Source: Gimesia algae (lineage in GTDB: Bacteria; Planctomycetota; Planctomycetia; Planctomycetales; Planctomycetaceae). From it: 64,000 nt of DNA. The notes below the pieces were generated by a model that was not told the origin of the DNA, made no database searches, and was given only the letters and a program-made list of their open reading frames with translations. This document shows positions 1 through 7,878 of the stretch, one piece after another. Each line of letters opens with the position of its first letter. Position 1 is the stretch's first letter. The translations under genes were made by a program, and so were the position numbers. Where the stretch lies: contig NZ_CP036343.1 of NCBI RefSeq assembly GCF_007746795.1, positions 5,741,357-5,805,356 on the forward strand, in the 5' to 3' direction.

Positions 1-417
1 GGCGGCGACGGACATGATACCCTGGAAGGCGGACCTGACGGATTCGATATTTTGATCGGCGGTAAAGGTTTAGACTATATCCGCGGCCATAACGAACAGC
101 TTTACACAAACTACGGCTCGAATGGCGACATTCTGATTGGTGGTTCCACTGTTTACGATAACGGAATGACCCAGTTATTTGCTATTTACAAAGAATGGAT
201 TTCCGCTGATCCGTTCGGCGATCGCGTTAACAGTGTTCGTACCCGTGTGCAAAATACTGCCGCTGGTGTGAATAACATCAGACTCGACAGTACAACCGTC
301 TTTGATGATGGTGAACTCGATCGGTTGTACGGAGCTGTGGCCCGTGGGGACGACTGGTTCCTGCTTGATCTGGGACTGGATATCAACAACGCCGGTGGTA
401 ACGATATTCGTGAGTAA
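1..417 (+). CDS. C-terminal end of an RTX / hemolysin-type calcium-binding repeat protein (5' truncated by window)
   Basis: The reading frame is open from the first base, so the start lies outside the window. The first residues carry the glycine-aspartate nonapeptide pattern of RTX repeats (GGDGHDTLEGG, then DILIGGKG and GDILIGG), which bind calcium in a parallel beta-roll in secreted or surface proteins. The remaining 85 or so residues are a non-repetitive acidic tail. The repeat signature is seen directly; secretion is inferred from the family. A rho-independent terminator follows about 40 bases after the stop. Total size and partner domains cannot be judged here. Confidence 0.8.
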   Translation, partial: GGDGHDTLEGGPDGFDILIGGKGLDYIRGHNEQLYTNYGSNGDILIGGSTVYDNGMTQLFAIYKEWISADPFGDRVNSVRTRVQNTAAGVNNIRLDSTTVFDDGELDRLYGAVARGDDWFLLDLGLDINNAGGNDIRE

Positions 418-457
418 TTTCACTTGAACATCATCTGTCCCCTGAAGCATTAACACA

Positions 458-497
458 AACAGCCTCTCTGAATTATTTCAGGAGGCTGTTTTTTTAC
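458..497 (+). terminator. Rho-independent terminator after the RTX gene
   Basis: AACAGCCTC pairs with GAGGCTGTT around a short A/T-rich loop and is followed on the plus strand by a run of seven T. It sits between the plus-strand RTX gene and the convergent dihydrouridine synthase gene. Confidence 0.8.
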
Positions 498-509
498 TGA
501 CAAATCAAA

Positions 510-1580
510 TCACCAGCGTTCGACCGGACCATTTGGTGTTTTAATCAATGCGGTCGGTACAGAAGATTCCCGCTCGCCGTGCCGCAGGCGAATCTGTTCG
601 ACGATGTCCTGAAACTCCCCGTCTGACTCCAGTCGCCGCAACCGGTCTTCCAGATCTTCCGGAATTCCCAGGCGGGCACCATACCAGGCGGCAAACTTGC
701 GAATCAAGCGACAGCCAAACAGTTCATGCTGCTGAAACATCAAAGTGAAGTGGCGTTCCAAAAATTGAATCTGTTCTTCCCTGGTGGGCTCGGACACTGG
801 TTCTTCACCTTGAACCACCTGGGAGATCTTACGAAAGATCCAGGGGTCCAGCATGGCTCCACGGCCGATTGACACCGCAGCACAGCCGGTCTGTTGACGC
901 ATGCGAAAAGCATCTTCCACGGTACAAACATCACCATTACCAATGACGGGAATGTGTTGAACGGCTTCGACCGTCTGCCTGATTCCCTCCAGATCCACGG
1001 TTCCTCCAAATCCCTGATTGCGGGTGCGTCCGTGAACTGTAATCGCCGCCACGCCCGCCTGCTCGAATTCGCGTGCCAAAAGCGGCGCGGTAATCGAATC
1101 ACGATCCCAGCCCAGTCGCATTTTGACCGTCACTGGAATCGAGACCGCGTCAACGACTTCTGCCACCATCTGACAGGCTGCGTCGGGGCTACACATAATG
1201 CGGGCGCCACCTCCGTTGCCGTTAATCTTGGCCATCGGACACCCCATATTCAGATCGACGGCAGCATAACCATGCTGATCCAGCCAGCGGGCCGCGGCAA
1301 CCAGCTCGGCAGTGACACCGCCAAAGATCTGAATCGTCAATGGTTGGTCGGCGGGAGAAGTCGTCAGCAGCGCCTTCGATTTGCGACTGCCTGACAGCAG
1401 ATGAGAAGCGAGCACCAGATCCGTGGTGCAGAGTCCGACGCCCCCCAGTTCGCGGATAGCAACTCGGAACGCATGCTGCGTGTAACCCGCCAGAGGCGCC
1501 AGGAAATAACGTGAGGCGAGAACCCGATCCCCGATCTGGATTTCCGGAGCTTCCGTGGTACTCCACTGGATCATTGACAT
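510..1580 (-). CDS. tRNA-dihydrouridine synthase (Dus family)
   Basis: FMN-dependent enzyme that reduces uridine to dihydrouridine in tRNA D-loops using NADPH. The 356-residue protein is typical in length. The FMN-binding TIM barrel starts with FLAPLAGYTQHAFR near residue 26. NMGCP at residues 111-115 holds the catalytic cysteine (Cys114), followed by a glycine-rich loop. VKMRLGWD near 152, TVHGRTR near 181 and VSIGRGAMLDPWIF near 236 are standard Dus motifs, and a short helical tRNA-binding region follows. It is closest in feel to the DusB group, but the subtype is not certain. The maf gene is just upstream in the same direction with a gap of only 22 bases, so the two are probably co-transcribed. 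Confidence 0.93.
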   Translation of the reverse strand: MSMIQWSTTEAPEIQIGDRVLASRYFLAPLAGYTQHAFRVAIRELGGVGLCTTDLVLASHLLSGSRKSKALLTTSPADQPLTIQIFGGVTAELVAAARWLDQHGYAAVDLNMGCPMAKINGNGGGARIMCSPDAACQMVAEVVDAVSIPVTVKMRLGWDRDSITAPLLAREFEQAGVAAITVHGRTRNQGFGGTVDLEGIRQTVEAVQHIPVIGNGDVCTVEDAFRMRQQTGCAAVSIGRGAMLDPWIFRKISQVVQGEEPVSEPTREEQIQFLERHFTLMFQQHELFGCRLIRKFAAWYGARLGIPEDLEDRLRRLESDGEFQDIVEQIRLRHGERESSVPTALIKTPNGPVERW

Positions 1581-1602
1581 AAGCTGTTTTCGAATTTGTG
1601 AT

Positions 1603-2238
1603 TTATACGGTTTGTGAACGATTCAACATTTCGAACACAGTTTCCAATGGCAATCCTACAACATTCGACAGGCTGCCTTCAATGCGGTTCACAAAAATAC
1701 TCCCGGCTCCCTGAATCGCATACCCCCCTGCCTTGCCGCGCGACTCCTGTGTCGAAAGATACCAGTCCAGTCGCTCCCGCACATACTCCTGATCGTGAAA
1801 GGTCACCTCTGTTTCTGCGATCTGTATCGTCACCCGCTGCTGGTATCTCAGGCAGACACCCGTCAGTACCAGATGGGTTCTCCCTGCGTAGTCGTTCAGA
1901 AACCATTCCTTGACAGTTTCCTGCCAGGCAGATTCAACAGGAGGCTGTCCCAGCACAACCAGATCACCTGTTTCCCGTTTGACAACACCGATTGTATCTG
2001 CGGTTAAGATCGGAACCGAGGCGTCAGCCGGCCTCTGCTGAAAGACATCTTCATTTTTGGCAGTACAGATTGAGATCAGCTGCTGTTGTATCGCATCCCA
2101 TTCGTGCAGCTGTTCAAATCCCGCTTCCTCCGGATCAGCGGGAGGCACAACTTCAATCTGAGTTTCTGGCAGAAGCTGTGTGAGCAGTTCTTTGCGGCGA
2201 GGCGAACGGGAACCGAGAATGATGCGAGACAAATTCAT
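1603..2238 (-). CDS. maf: Maf-family nucleoside triphosphate pyrophosphatase
   Basis: Maf proteins hydrolyse non-canonical or modified nucleoside triphosphates to monophosphates and are linked to septum control. The 211-residue product begins with ILGSRSPRRKELL (residues 7-19), the substrate-binding loop of the family. The TADTIG motif near residue 79 carries the catalytic aspartate, and SRGKAGGYAIQGAGSIF near 164 is the conserved second signature. It is slightly longer than the roughly 195-residue norm because of a small insertion near residue 100. It lies directly upstream of the dihydrouridine synthase gene in the same direction. Confidence 0.93.
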   Translation of the reverse strand: MNLSRIILGSRSPRRKELLTQLLPETQIEVVPPADPEEAGFEQLHEWDAIQQQLISICTAKNEDVFQQRPADASVPILTADTIGVVKRETGDLVVLGQPPVESAWQETVKEWFLNDYAGRTHLVLTGVCLRYQQRVTIQIAETEVTFHDQEYVRERLDWYLSTQESRGKAGGYAIQGAGSIFVNRIEGSLSNVVGLPLETVFEMLNRSQTV

Positions 2239-2260
2239 GCAGCTGTTTCTTTAAATCATA

Positions 2261-2509
2261 TTACGAAAGAAAAATGAGAACAAGAATGGTAGCAATGACT
2301 CCCAGGATTCCCAGGGAGACCCACCAGCGAGGTCGCTCGCTGAACGGGTGAGTATTCACGCCTATATATTCTCCACAGACCGGGCAGGCAGGCGCTTCTT
2401 CATATACGTCTGCTCCGCAGTTGGGGCAGACGATGGTTGAAGTTTCCTCATCGAAGTCCGATTCGTCCGGGTAATCTGTATCATATTCTGATTCCCAGTC
2501 ATCATTCAC
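2261..2509 (-). CDS. Small zinc-ribbon protein with C-terminal membrane anchor
   Basis: An acidic N-terminus is followed by a four-cysteine zinc ribbon (CPNCGADVYEEAPACPVCG) and one hydrophobic C-terminal helix (VSLGILGVIATILVLIFL). This is a common planctomycete layout for small tail-anchored proteins of unknown role. I place the start at the GTG at 2509 because AAGGAG lies six bases upstream; an upstream ATG at 2539 or GTG at 2542 would give up to 93 residues but lacks a comparable ribosome-binding site. The zinc ribbon and helix are seen directly; the function is not known. Confidence 0.75.
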   Translation of the reverse strand: MNDDWESEYDTDYPDESDFDEETSTIVCPNCGADVYEEAPACPVCGEYIGVNTHPFSERPRWWVSLGILGVIATILVLIFLS

Positions 2510-2870
2510 GTCCTGCTCCTTCACCCTGATATAAACCATCACGTCCTGAGAGTAATGTTCAGTAAACCAACACGATGCACCGTCTAAAATTCTACGCTGA
2601 ACTCAAATAGTTAGCATTACACATTCAATCTGAAGAAAGTGAATTTTTCTGCGTGAGATTCGGTCCATTTTCGGTATTCAACACTGGAACGTCAGTGTGC
2701 AGAGTTGAAATCTGTTCTACAAGCCGCTTCCCGCTTCTTTCACATCGGTACTCATTGATATCGACTCCACGAAAGAGTACCAGAGTTCCCGCAGTTTATT
2801 ATTTTGCAGGCATCCGTGCGTGCATTCTATTTTTAATCCGATAAACAATTTTAACGACTGGAGAGTCAAG
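2510..2870. other. Intergenic region between divergent genes
   Basis: Holds the promoters of the zinc-ribbon gene (minus) and the DUF1559 gene (plus). It is A/T-rich with no convincing coding frame, repeat or RNA structure. I could not assign a clear -35/-10 pair. Confidence 0.4.
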
Positions 2871-3782
2871 ATGCAGCCTCGGAGCAAATCCGCACTGGTC
2901 CACAGAACTGGTTTTACCCTGATTGAACTACTTGTTGTGATTGCCATTATTGCAATCCTGATTGCACTATTACTACCGGCGGTCCAACAGGCCCGGGAAG
3001 CCGCTCGACGCAGTACCTGCAAGAATAACGTGAAGCAGATGGGACTGGCGCTGCATAATTACCATGAAACGCATCGCAGTTTTCCTCCCGGCTGGGTGCA
3101 ACCATCCACTTCAGCTTCCTGTCAGCCAAGTGTTACCAGTCCCAGCGGCTGTAAACCAGGCTGGGGCTGGGGAACCATGCTGCTCCCCTTCATTGATCAG
3201 GCCAACATGTATAATGCCTTGAATGTGAAGAGTACTCAACTGGTCGCCACTCCCTCTCCGGAATCAAAAACGACCATCCCTCTCTTCCGCTGTCCTTCCG
3301 ACACTGGCAGCCAGCTGAATTCCGATCGAGGTGGCCATGCGACCTCCAACTACAAAACCATCTACGGCAGCCGCGGGACGGGCACATCGATTAACACCAG
3401 CCCGCATAATGCAGCCGGCGGTAACGGCTCTTTCTGGTCGAACAGTAATACTCGACTACGTGATCTCACCGATGGTGCCAGCAACACCGTGCTGATTGGC
3501 GAAACCGCACGGGGACGTGTGGGTTCGATCACTTACAATGGAGGCGTCTGGGTTGGTTACTACGATAATGGCAAAACAGCATCTGTCGTCTGGAAAACAG
3601 AAAACCATTCTGGCTCCCTCATAAACGGAACGTTGGCCTGGGCTTTCAGCAGTCAGCATACCGGCGGTGCCCACTTTCTGCTCGGCGATGGTGGCGTCCG
3701 CTTCCTGAGTGAGAATATCGACGGAACGACTTACGAAAACCTGGGAAAAATCAGCGACGGCAATGTGATCGGCGAATTTTAA
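2871..3782 (+). CDS. DUF1559 domain protein with type II pseudopilin-like N-terminus
   Basis: A short basic leader of 13 residues ends in the prepilin cleavage motif [20 protein letters not shown], so the product should be processed by prepilin peptidase and N-methylated. The hydrophobic helix leads into [20 protein letters not shown], the fixed start of DUF1559. The C-terminus shows the family ending HTGGAHFLLGDGGVRFLSENID. Such proteins are greatly expanded in planctomycetes and their role is unsettled. I choose the ATG at 2871, which has GGAG upstream, over the in-frame ATG at 2820. A bidirectional terminator follows. Confidence 0.92.
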   Translation: MQPRSKSALVHRTGFTLIELLVVIAIIAILIALLLPAVQQAREAARRSTCKNNVKQMGLALHNYHETHRSFPPGWVQPSTSASCQPSVTSPSGCKPGWGWGTMLLPFIDQANMYNALNVKSTQLVATPSPESKTTIPLFRCPSDTGSQLNSDRGGHATSNYKTIYGSRGTGTSINTSPHNAAGGNGSFWSNSNTRLRDLTDGASNTVLIGETARGRVGSITYNGGVWVGYYDNGKTASVVWKTENHSGSLINGTLAWAFSSQHTGGAHFLLGDGGVRFLSENIDGTTYENLGKISDGNVIGEF

Positions 3783-3811
3783 TTTCGGCGGATTTGAATC
3801 CACATAAAAAC

Positions 3812-3850
3812 AAAAACTCCCCGATTCTGTTTGAACCGGGGAGTTTTTTT
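3812..3850. terminator. Bidirectional rho-independent terminator
   Basis: AACTCCCCG pairs with CGGGGAGTT and is followed by seven T on the plus strand. On the minus strand the hairpin is also followed by a T-rich stretch. It lies between the convergent DUF1559 gene and hslU and can serve both. Confidence 0.85.
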
Positions 3851-3867
3851 ATGGATCCATTCTCAAA

Positions 3868-5232
3868 TTATAGGATGAATTTGCTAAGGTCTTCATCTTC
3901 CACAATCGAATGCAGTTTCTGTTGAACATACGGCGCGTCGATCACAATCTTTTTCGTTTTGAGATCGGGTGCTTCAAAGCTGACTTCTTCCAGGAGACGT
4001 TCCAGAATGGTATGCAGACGGCGGGCACCAATATTCTGCGTCGTCTGATTCACTTGAAACGCAATTTTTGCCAGCTCTTCCAGACCATCCTGTTCGAATT
4101 TGATCTTCACGCCTTCGGTTTCCAGCAAAGCCTGATACTGCATCGTAATCGAACTGGTTGGCTCAGTCAGAATTCTGAGAAAATCATCTCGCGTCAGTTC
4201 CTGCAGTTCGACACGAATCGGAAAACGTCCCTGTAGTTCGGGCATCAGATCGGAAGGTTTCGTACGATGAAAGGCACCGGCTGCGATAAACAGCATATAG
4301 TCTGTTTTGACAGACCCACTGCGAGTCTGTACTGTGGTCCCTTCCACGATGGGCAGCAAGTCGCGCTGCACACCCTGGCGGCTCACATCGCCGCCTCGAC
4401 TGCCACCTTCTTCTGAAGTACAGATCTTGTCAAGCTCATCGATAAAGACGATCCCGCTGCGTTCGGCCAGTTGCACGGCTTCTTCGGCAATGGCATCTTT
4501 ATCCATCAAGCCTTCAACTTCCTGGTCGAGGAGAACTCCGCGTGCTTCTTTCACGGACATTTTACGATGCTTACTCTGCTGCGGCATAATGCGTTCAAAC
4601 ATGCCCTGCAGATCGACGTCCATCTGGTCCATGCCCATATTGGAAAAAACCTGCACGGGAGAGCTTTTCGGGTCGATCGAGATTTCGACTTCTTTCTCTT
4701 CGAGTGCCCCCTGGTTCAGCATTTTGCGAAACTTGTCGCGGGTTCGTTCGTAGCGTTCCGATGCGTTTTCTTCCTTACCTTCTTCGGTGGATTCAACGTA
4801 GGAAGCTTCCCATTCGGGTCGCGGAATCAACAGATCCAGCAGGCGTTCTTCCACACGGACTTTGGCTTTATCTACGACCTCCACGCGTTTGTTTTCACGG
4901 ACCAGATTTTTAGCCGAGTCAACCAGGTCGCGGACCATGCTTTCCACATCGCGACCGTAATAACCCACTTCGGTATATTTGGTCGCTTCGACTTTGATGA
5001 AGGGTGCATTGATCAATTTCGCCAGCCGTCGTGTAATTTCGGTTTTCCCGACCCCCGTCGGCCCGATCATGATGATGTTTTTGGGCGTGATTTCATTCCG
5101 CAGTTCATCGGGGAGCTGCTGCCAGCGCCAGCGATTTCGCAGCGCGATGGCGACAGCGCGTTTCGCGTCATCCTGACCGACGATATGTTTATCCAGTTCC
5201 GCGACGATCTGTCGGGGTGTTAACTCTTGCAC
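3868..5232 (-). CDS. hslU: ATP-dependent protease ATPase subunit HslU
   Basis: AAA+ unfoldase that feeds substrates into the HslV peptidase. The 454-residue length is normal. Features in order: [17 protein letters not shown] at the N-terminus, Walker A GPTGVGKT (57-64), the intermediate I-domain from about residue 110 to 240, Walker [11 protein letters not shown] near 260, the sensor region [12 protein letters not shown], and the C-terminal DLSKFIL tail that inserts into HslV. The start is a GTG with GGAGGAG six bases upstream, located inside the end of hslV, so the genes overlap by 13 bases and are translationally coupled. Confidence 0.97.
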   Translation of the reverse strand: MQELTPRQIVAELDKHIVGQDDAKRAVAIALRNRWRWQQLPDELRNEITPKNIIMIGPTGVGKTEITRRLAKLINAPFIKVEATKYTEVGYYGRDVESMVRDLVDSAKNLVRENKRVEVVDKAKVRVEERLLDLLIPRPEWEASYVESTEEGKEENASERYERTRDKFRKMLNQGALEEKEVEISIDPKSSPVQVFSNMGMDQMDVDLQGMFERIMPQQSKHRKMSVKEARGVLLDQEVEGLMDKDAIAEEAVQLAERSGIVFIDELDKICTSEEGGSRGGDVSRQGVQRDLLPIVEGTTVQTRSGSVKTDYMLFIAAGAFHRTKPSDLMPELQGRFPIRVELQELTRDDFLRILTEPTSSITMQYQALLETEGVKIKFEQDGLEELAKIAFQVNQTTQNIGARRLHTILERLLEEVSFEAPDLKTKKIVIDAPYVQQKLHSIVEDEDLSKFIL

Positions 5233-5780
5233 TGCAGCTCCTCCACGATGATATTATTATTCGTATAGATGTCGATATCTGATGCGATTCCCAGCGATGT
5301 TTTCACAATTTCCGCAGCCGACAGCTGGGAATGCCCAATCAGCGCCCGGGCTGCTGCCGTCGCAAAGTTGCCTCCGGAACCGATGCCGATGACTCCATCT
5401 GAGGGTACAACAACATCTCCCTGGCCGGTAATCAGTAGACTATGTTCGTCATTGACGACGATGATCAGTGCTTCCAGTTTTCGCAAGACGCGATCGGTGC
5501 GCCAGTCACGCGCCAGTTCAGTTGCCGCCCGCGGCATATTACCCGGGTAATCCCGGGCTTTGACTTCGAAGCGTTCCAGCAGAGAAAATGCATCGGCGGT
5601 CGAACCGGCAAAACCACAGATAACGTGGCCGTCGAGAATCTTGCGAATCTTGCGGGTATCGCTTTTCATGACAGTATCACCATGGGTCACCTGTCCATCT
5701 CCGCCGATGGCAACCTGACCGTTATGACGCACTGTTAATATCGTTGTGGAACGCCATTTCTTTTTATCTTTGGAACCCAT
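5220..5780 (-). CDS. hslV: ATP-dependent protease proteolytic subunit HslV, with N-terminal propeptide
   Basis: N-terminal-threonine hydrolase forming the core of the HslUV protease. The mature sequence [19 protein letters not shown] aligns with the conserved start of HslV, so the nucleophile is Thr12 of the predicted product. Here it is preceded by an 11-residue charged leader ([11 protein letters not shown]) instead of the single methionine seen in E. coli, so autoprocessing is probably needed. [16 protein letters not shown] near residue 130 is the second family signature. I start at the ATG at 5780; an upstream in-frame start at 5837 would add 19 unconserved residues. It is the first gene of the hslV-hslU operon. 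Confidence 0.95.
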   Translation of the reverse strand: MGSKDKKKWRSTTILTVRHNGQVAIGGDGQVTHGDTVMKSDTRKIRKILDGHVICGFAGSTADAFSLLERFEVKARDYPGNMPRAATELARDWRTDRVLRKLEALIIVVNDEHSLLITGQGDVVVPSDGVIGIGSGGNFATAAARALIGHSQLSAAEIVKTSLGIASDIDIYTNNNIIVEELQCKS

Positions 5781-6185
5781 ATCTCTGATTTCATAAAAAT
5801 AATTGCTGATGATTTGAATCTTTACCCTTCGCGGCAAGATACCATAGAACAGTCCCGGAAGACATGCAAGCTTATGCCGAGTGATTCAACGCTGACTCAC
5901 TGTTCATTGTAACGTGTTTCAGATGATTGGAAACCAGCTGAATGGAATGCTTTTTCTCCCGAATACGCAACCTGCGATCATAGTCTTTCTGGAACGCGGT
6001 ATTCAATCGCAGCCCGGTCGTATGTTTTTGTTCTGATGGGTGAGAAAACGTATTCCACAGCGGTTGAGATCAGAAAATCATCCATTTCGTGGACACAAGC
6101 TTGGCGTGGAAGCAAGGAAAATTCACGGATTCCTCCCTGTATTCGCTCATGCCTTGAACTCAAAAGATCGGGTTCAGGATCATTT
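5781..6185. other. Remnant region at the end of the cassette island
   Basis: Between the stop of the DUF6985-like gene and hslV there is no intact gene. One minus-strand frame from about 6075 to 5872 is open for some 67 codons without a good start and may be a coding remnant. The 3' half of the long out-of-frame extension of the DUF6985-like gene also falls here. The hslV promoter should lie in the last 100 bases, but I see no clear hexamers. Confidence 0.35.
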
Positions 6186-6652
6186 TCAGCTAAAATATAA
6201 GCAGTCTGCACCGCCAACATCCAGGACATTATCCCCCTTAATAACAATGTCCACTCCGTGTTCTCGGTCCCACTTACAGACATAAGAGAATCCAACGGCC
6301 AGCGTATCGTTATGTAGTTGATGTATAGCATGTCATCTATCGCTTCCTTTCCAGTCAAGACTGTCATGTTCGCAACCCATTCTGGACCCGCTTTCTCATA
6401 TTGAGACCTGATATCGCAATAATACCTGAATAATCCGGTGCGCACCAATTCGGCATAATGCGCATTCTCGCCGACGATACGCTTCCATAAGTCCACTTGA
6501 AGATAGTGAGGTGGTATTCGCTCCTCATCCTTCGTCTCTACGGGGTCTTCCATTTCCCTCCCGAGTGAACCAAGGTCCGCGACATGCCCTGACCAGTGGA
6601 ACTCGTCCCACTCTAAGATCACATCTGTAAGCAATGTTGGTTTGTTATTCAT
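6186..6652 (-). pseudogene. DUF6985-like protein gene, broken by a one-base frameshift
   Basis: Translation from the ATG at 6652 gives an N-terminus (LTDVILEWDEFHWSGHV) and continues to about LTGKEAIDDM near 6330. From there the conserved continuation is in another frame: IHQLHNDTLAVGFSYVCKWD, then REHGVDIVIKGDNVLDVGG and a stop at 6186. That tail matches what I remember of the C-terminal part of DUF6985 (a W-D-x-E-H-G core, then a hydrophobic strand and a G-G-A-D end). The sum of both parts is about 155 residues. The first frame instead runs on unnaturally to 5978. One base is missing near 6325-6335, or two are extra. The ATG lies only six bases after the attC core, as expected for a cassette gene. 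Family assignment is from memory and moderate. Confidence 0.65.
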
Positions 6653-6658
6653 ACCTCT

Positions 6659-6720
6659 GACTAACGCTTGAATTAAATCGCGCCACGAAGCGGCGTCGGC
6701 TTGAATGAATTTTGTCAGGC
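6659..6720 (-). other. attC (59-base element) recombination site
   Basis: Read on the minus strand, the 62 bases start with GCCTGACAAAATTCATTCAA, continue through GCCGACGCC, loop GCTTCGT, GGCGCG, and end in TTTAATTCAAGCGTTAGTC. This is the standard attC layout: outer boxes R'' (GCCTGAC) and R' (GTTAGTC), inner boxes, and a central CGCC/GGCG hairpin. It closely resembles, from memory, the attC of the aadA cassettes of class 1 integrons. It lies after the YCII gene stop and six bases before the next ATG, which is exactly where a cassette attC belongs. Both outer boxes deviate by one base from RYYYAAC / GTTRRRY. Confidence 0.85.
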
Positions 6721-6750
6721 CGCACCTTCTGCGCCATTTCTATGCTGCCC

Positions 6751-7068
6751 TCAGGACTGCGGGTCGAACCCAAAGCCGCGTAGCTCCTGGTCACAACGAC
6801 AGGCCTTCGCCATGCGCGCGGCCCACGCGATGGCCTCCTCGCGCGACGGTAGTTCGAGTACCGTGAAGCCGCCATTGAGCGGAGGCGCCCACGAGTATCC
6901 TCCTGCGGCAAACGTGCCATCAGCCGAGACGAGCACCGGCGGGACTGCTTCGTCGATTACCGCGTGTGCGTCGCGACCAACCGCCTCCAGTTCGCCATCG
7001 GGTACGACCATCGCTGCGCCTGGAAATGGAAGACAGTCGTATGCGATGTTCTTTGCCGAACGCCACAC
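6751..7068 (-). CDS. YCII-family (YciI-like) protein, shortened
   Basis: The C-terminal two thirds (VLVSADGTFAAGGY, then NGGFTVLELPSREEAIAWAA and ACRCDQELRGFGFDP) match the YCII-related fold often annotated as dehydrogenase or DGPF-domain protein. The usual first strand (MKYxxLIY type) and part of the middle are absent, so the gene looks internally or N-terminally deleted. Starts possible are GTG at 7068 (105 residues) or ATG at 7011 (86 residues); I see no strong ribosome-binding site for either. The base composition is far more G+C-rich than the genes on both sides. It is the middle gene of the cassette array and is followed by the canonical attC. Confidence 0.6.
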   Translation of the reverse strand: MWRSAKNIAYDCLPFPGAAMVVPDGELEAVGRDAHAVIDEAVPPVLVSADGTFAAGGYSWAPPLNGGFTVLELPSREEAIAWAARMAKACRCDQELRGFGFDPQS

Positions 7069-7119
7069 TCGGTGGAAATTTGCGAACGCCAGTGTATAAA
7101 TCTCTGTAGCAGCGCCTTG

Positions 7120-7776
7120 TCAGGAGCCATTCAACCACCCTTGCTCAACAGCATACTCTACCTTTGAAATAAACCACCCATATATTTCGTAATTTTCTTC
7201 CTCGATAAATTGATGCATTTTCAACACTTGATTCTTGTGTATTCCGTTATCCTGCCATGATCGACCTTCGCTATTGATGTTATGAAGAAAAGGCAACAAG
7301 CGATCAATCACTTTTAAGAGTTTCGCTTCCTTACTCTTTCCTGCCTCTTGTTCCTCCCAAAGTTCAATGATATTTCCTATAGGATTTCCTGGGTGCAAAG
7401 CAATTTTTTCTACACATTTGCGTTCTTCAATATGCGCATCACTTCTATTGGTACTGTAAAGAAAGGTATCTCCCGCTTCGATTTCACCAAGATCATGGAG
7501 TAACGCAAGCTTGATGAGCTTCGAAATGTCATAATCTTCCGGAAACAATTCTGCAAACGCCCAGCAGGCCATAGCTAAATGCCATGAATGCTCAGCCGAA
7601 TTTTCCACTCGCTCGCCGCCATTGATGTAAGAGCGTCGATTTATCGACTTCAAAGCATCTAATTGTAGTAAAAAATCAGAGATATTTGAGATTCTCTCGG
7701 ACAAACCTGGCCTCCTGACTTGTATCTCATCGATGTTAATAAGTGGTTCTTTTCCGTGATTGACATTGCATATCAC
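7120..7776 (-). CDS. HD-domain hydrolase (YfbR-like 5'-nucleotidase family)
   Basis: The protein carries the metal-binding HD set of the HD_3/YfbR group: NSAEHSWHLAMA (first histidines), then LALLHDLGEIEAGD (the HD doublet), and a later aspartate in KVIDRLLP. Members hydrolyse deoxynucleoside monophosphates or related phosphoesters; the substrate here is unknown. I place the start at the GTG at 7776, immediately after the attC-like element, giving 218 residues; the TTG at 7800 lies inside that element. The gene is A/T-rich compared with its neighbours, a sign of separate origin. Its stop codon overlaps the sequence CCTGACAAGGCGCTGC, which looks like the left end of another attC whose right end is not recognisable. 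Confidence 0.8.
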   Translation of the reverse strand: MICNVNHGKEPLINIDEIQVRRPGLSERISNISDFLLQLDALKSINRRSYINGGERVENSAEHSWHLAMACWAFAELFPEDYDISKLIKLALLHDLGEIEAGDTFLYSTNRSDAHIEERKCVEKIALHPGNPIGNIIELWEEQEAGKSKEAKLLKVIDRLLPFLHNINSEGRSWQDNGIHKNQVLKMHQFIEEENYEIYGWFISKVEYAVEQGWLNGS

Positions 7777-7878
7777 GCATAACGCTCTGGGCGGGAACAA
7801 TCGCTAAGCCATTCGTATTCGGGAATCACTTGTTGTGAGTTCTTCTTTGGCTTCTCCGCTTCTTGTTGCGCGTTATGC
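7777..7878 (-). other. attC-like inverted repeat upstream of the HD gene
   Basis: Minus strand: GCATAACGC at one end and GCGTTATGC at the other form a perfect 9-base inverted repeat 102 bases apart, with AAGCC and GGCTT as possible inner boxes. GTTATGC is the type of R' box found in Vibrio repeat-like attC sites. The HD gene starts directly after it. The central part does not fold as neatly as in the 6659-6720 site, so this is less certain. Confidence 0.55.

Noticed and set aside
4471-5223. Long plus-strand open frame opposite hslU
   Set aside because: It is the antisense shadow of a highly conserved gene; its Phe- and His-rich composition is typical of an antisense frame.
5872-6075. Open minus-strand frame of about 67 codons before hslV
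   Set aside because: It has no plausible start or ribosome-binding site and no recognisable domain; treated only as possible remnant sequence.
6055-6100. Similarity of GATCAGAAAATCATCCATTT to GATCAGAAAACCACCCACTT at about 8237
   Set aside because: The match is only about 20 bases with three mismatches and no extension; it is too short to call flanking repeats of the island.
5978-6300. Reading the DUF6985-like gene as a 224-residue intact protein
   Set aside because: The conserved domain continues in another frame and stops at 6186; the long frame's last 70 residues are unlike any natural domain and overlap remnant sequence.
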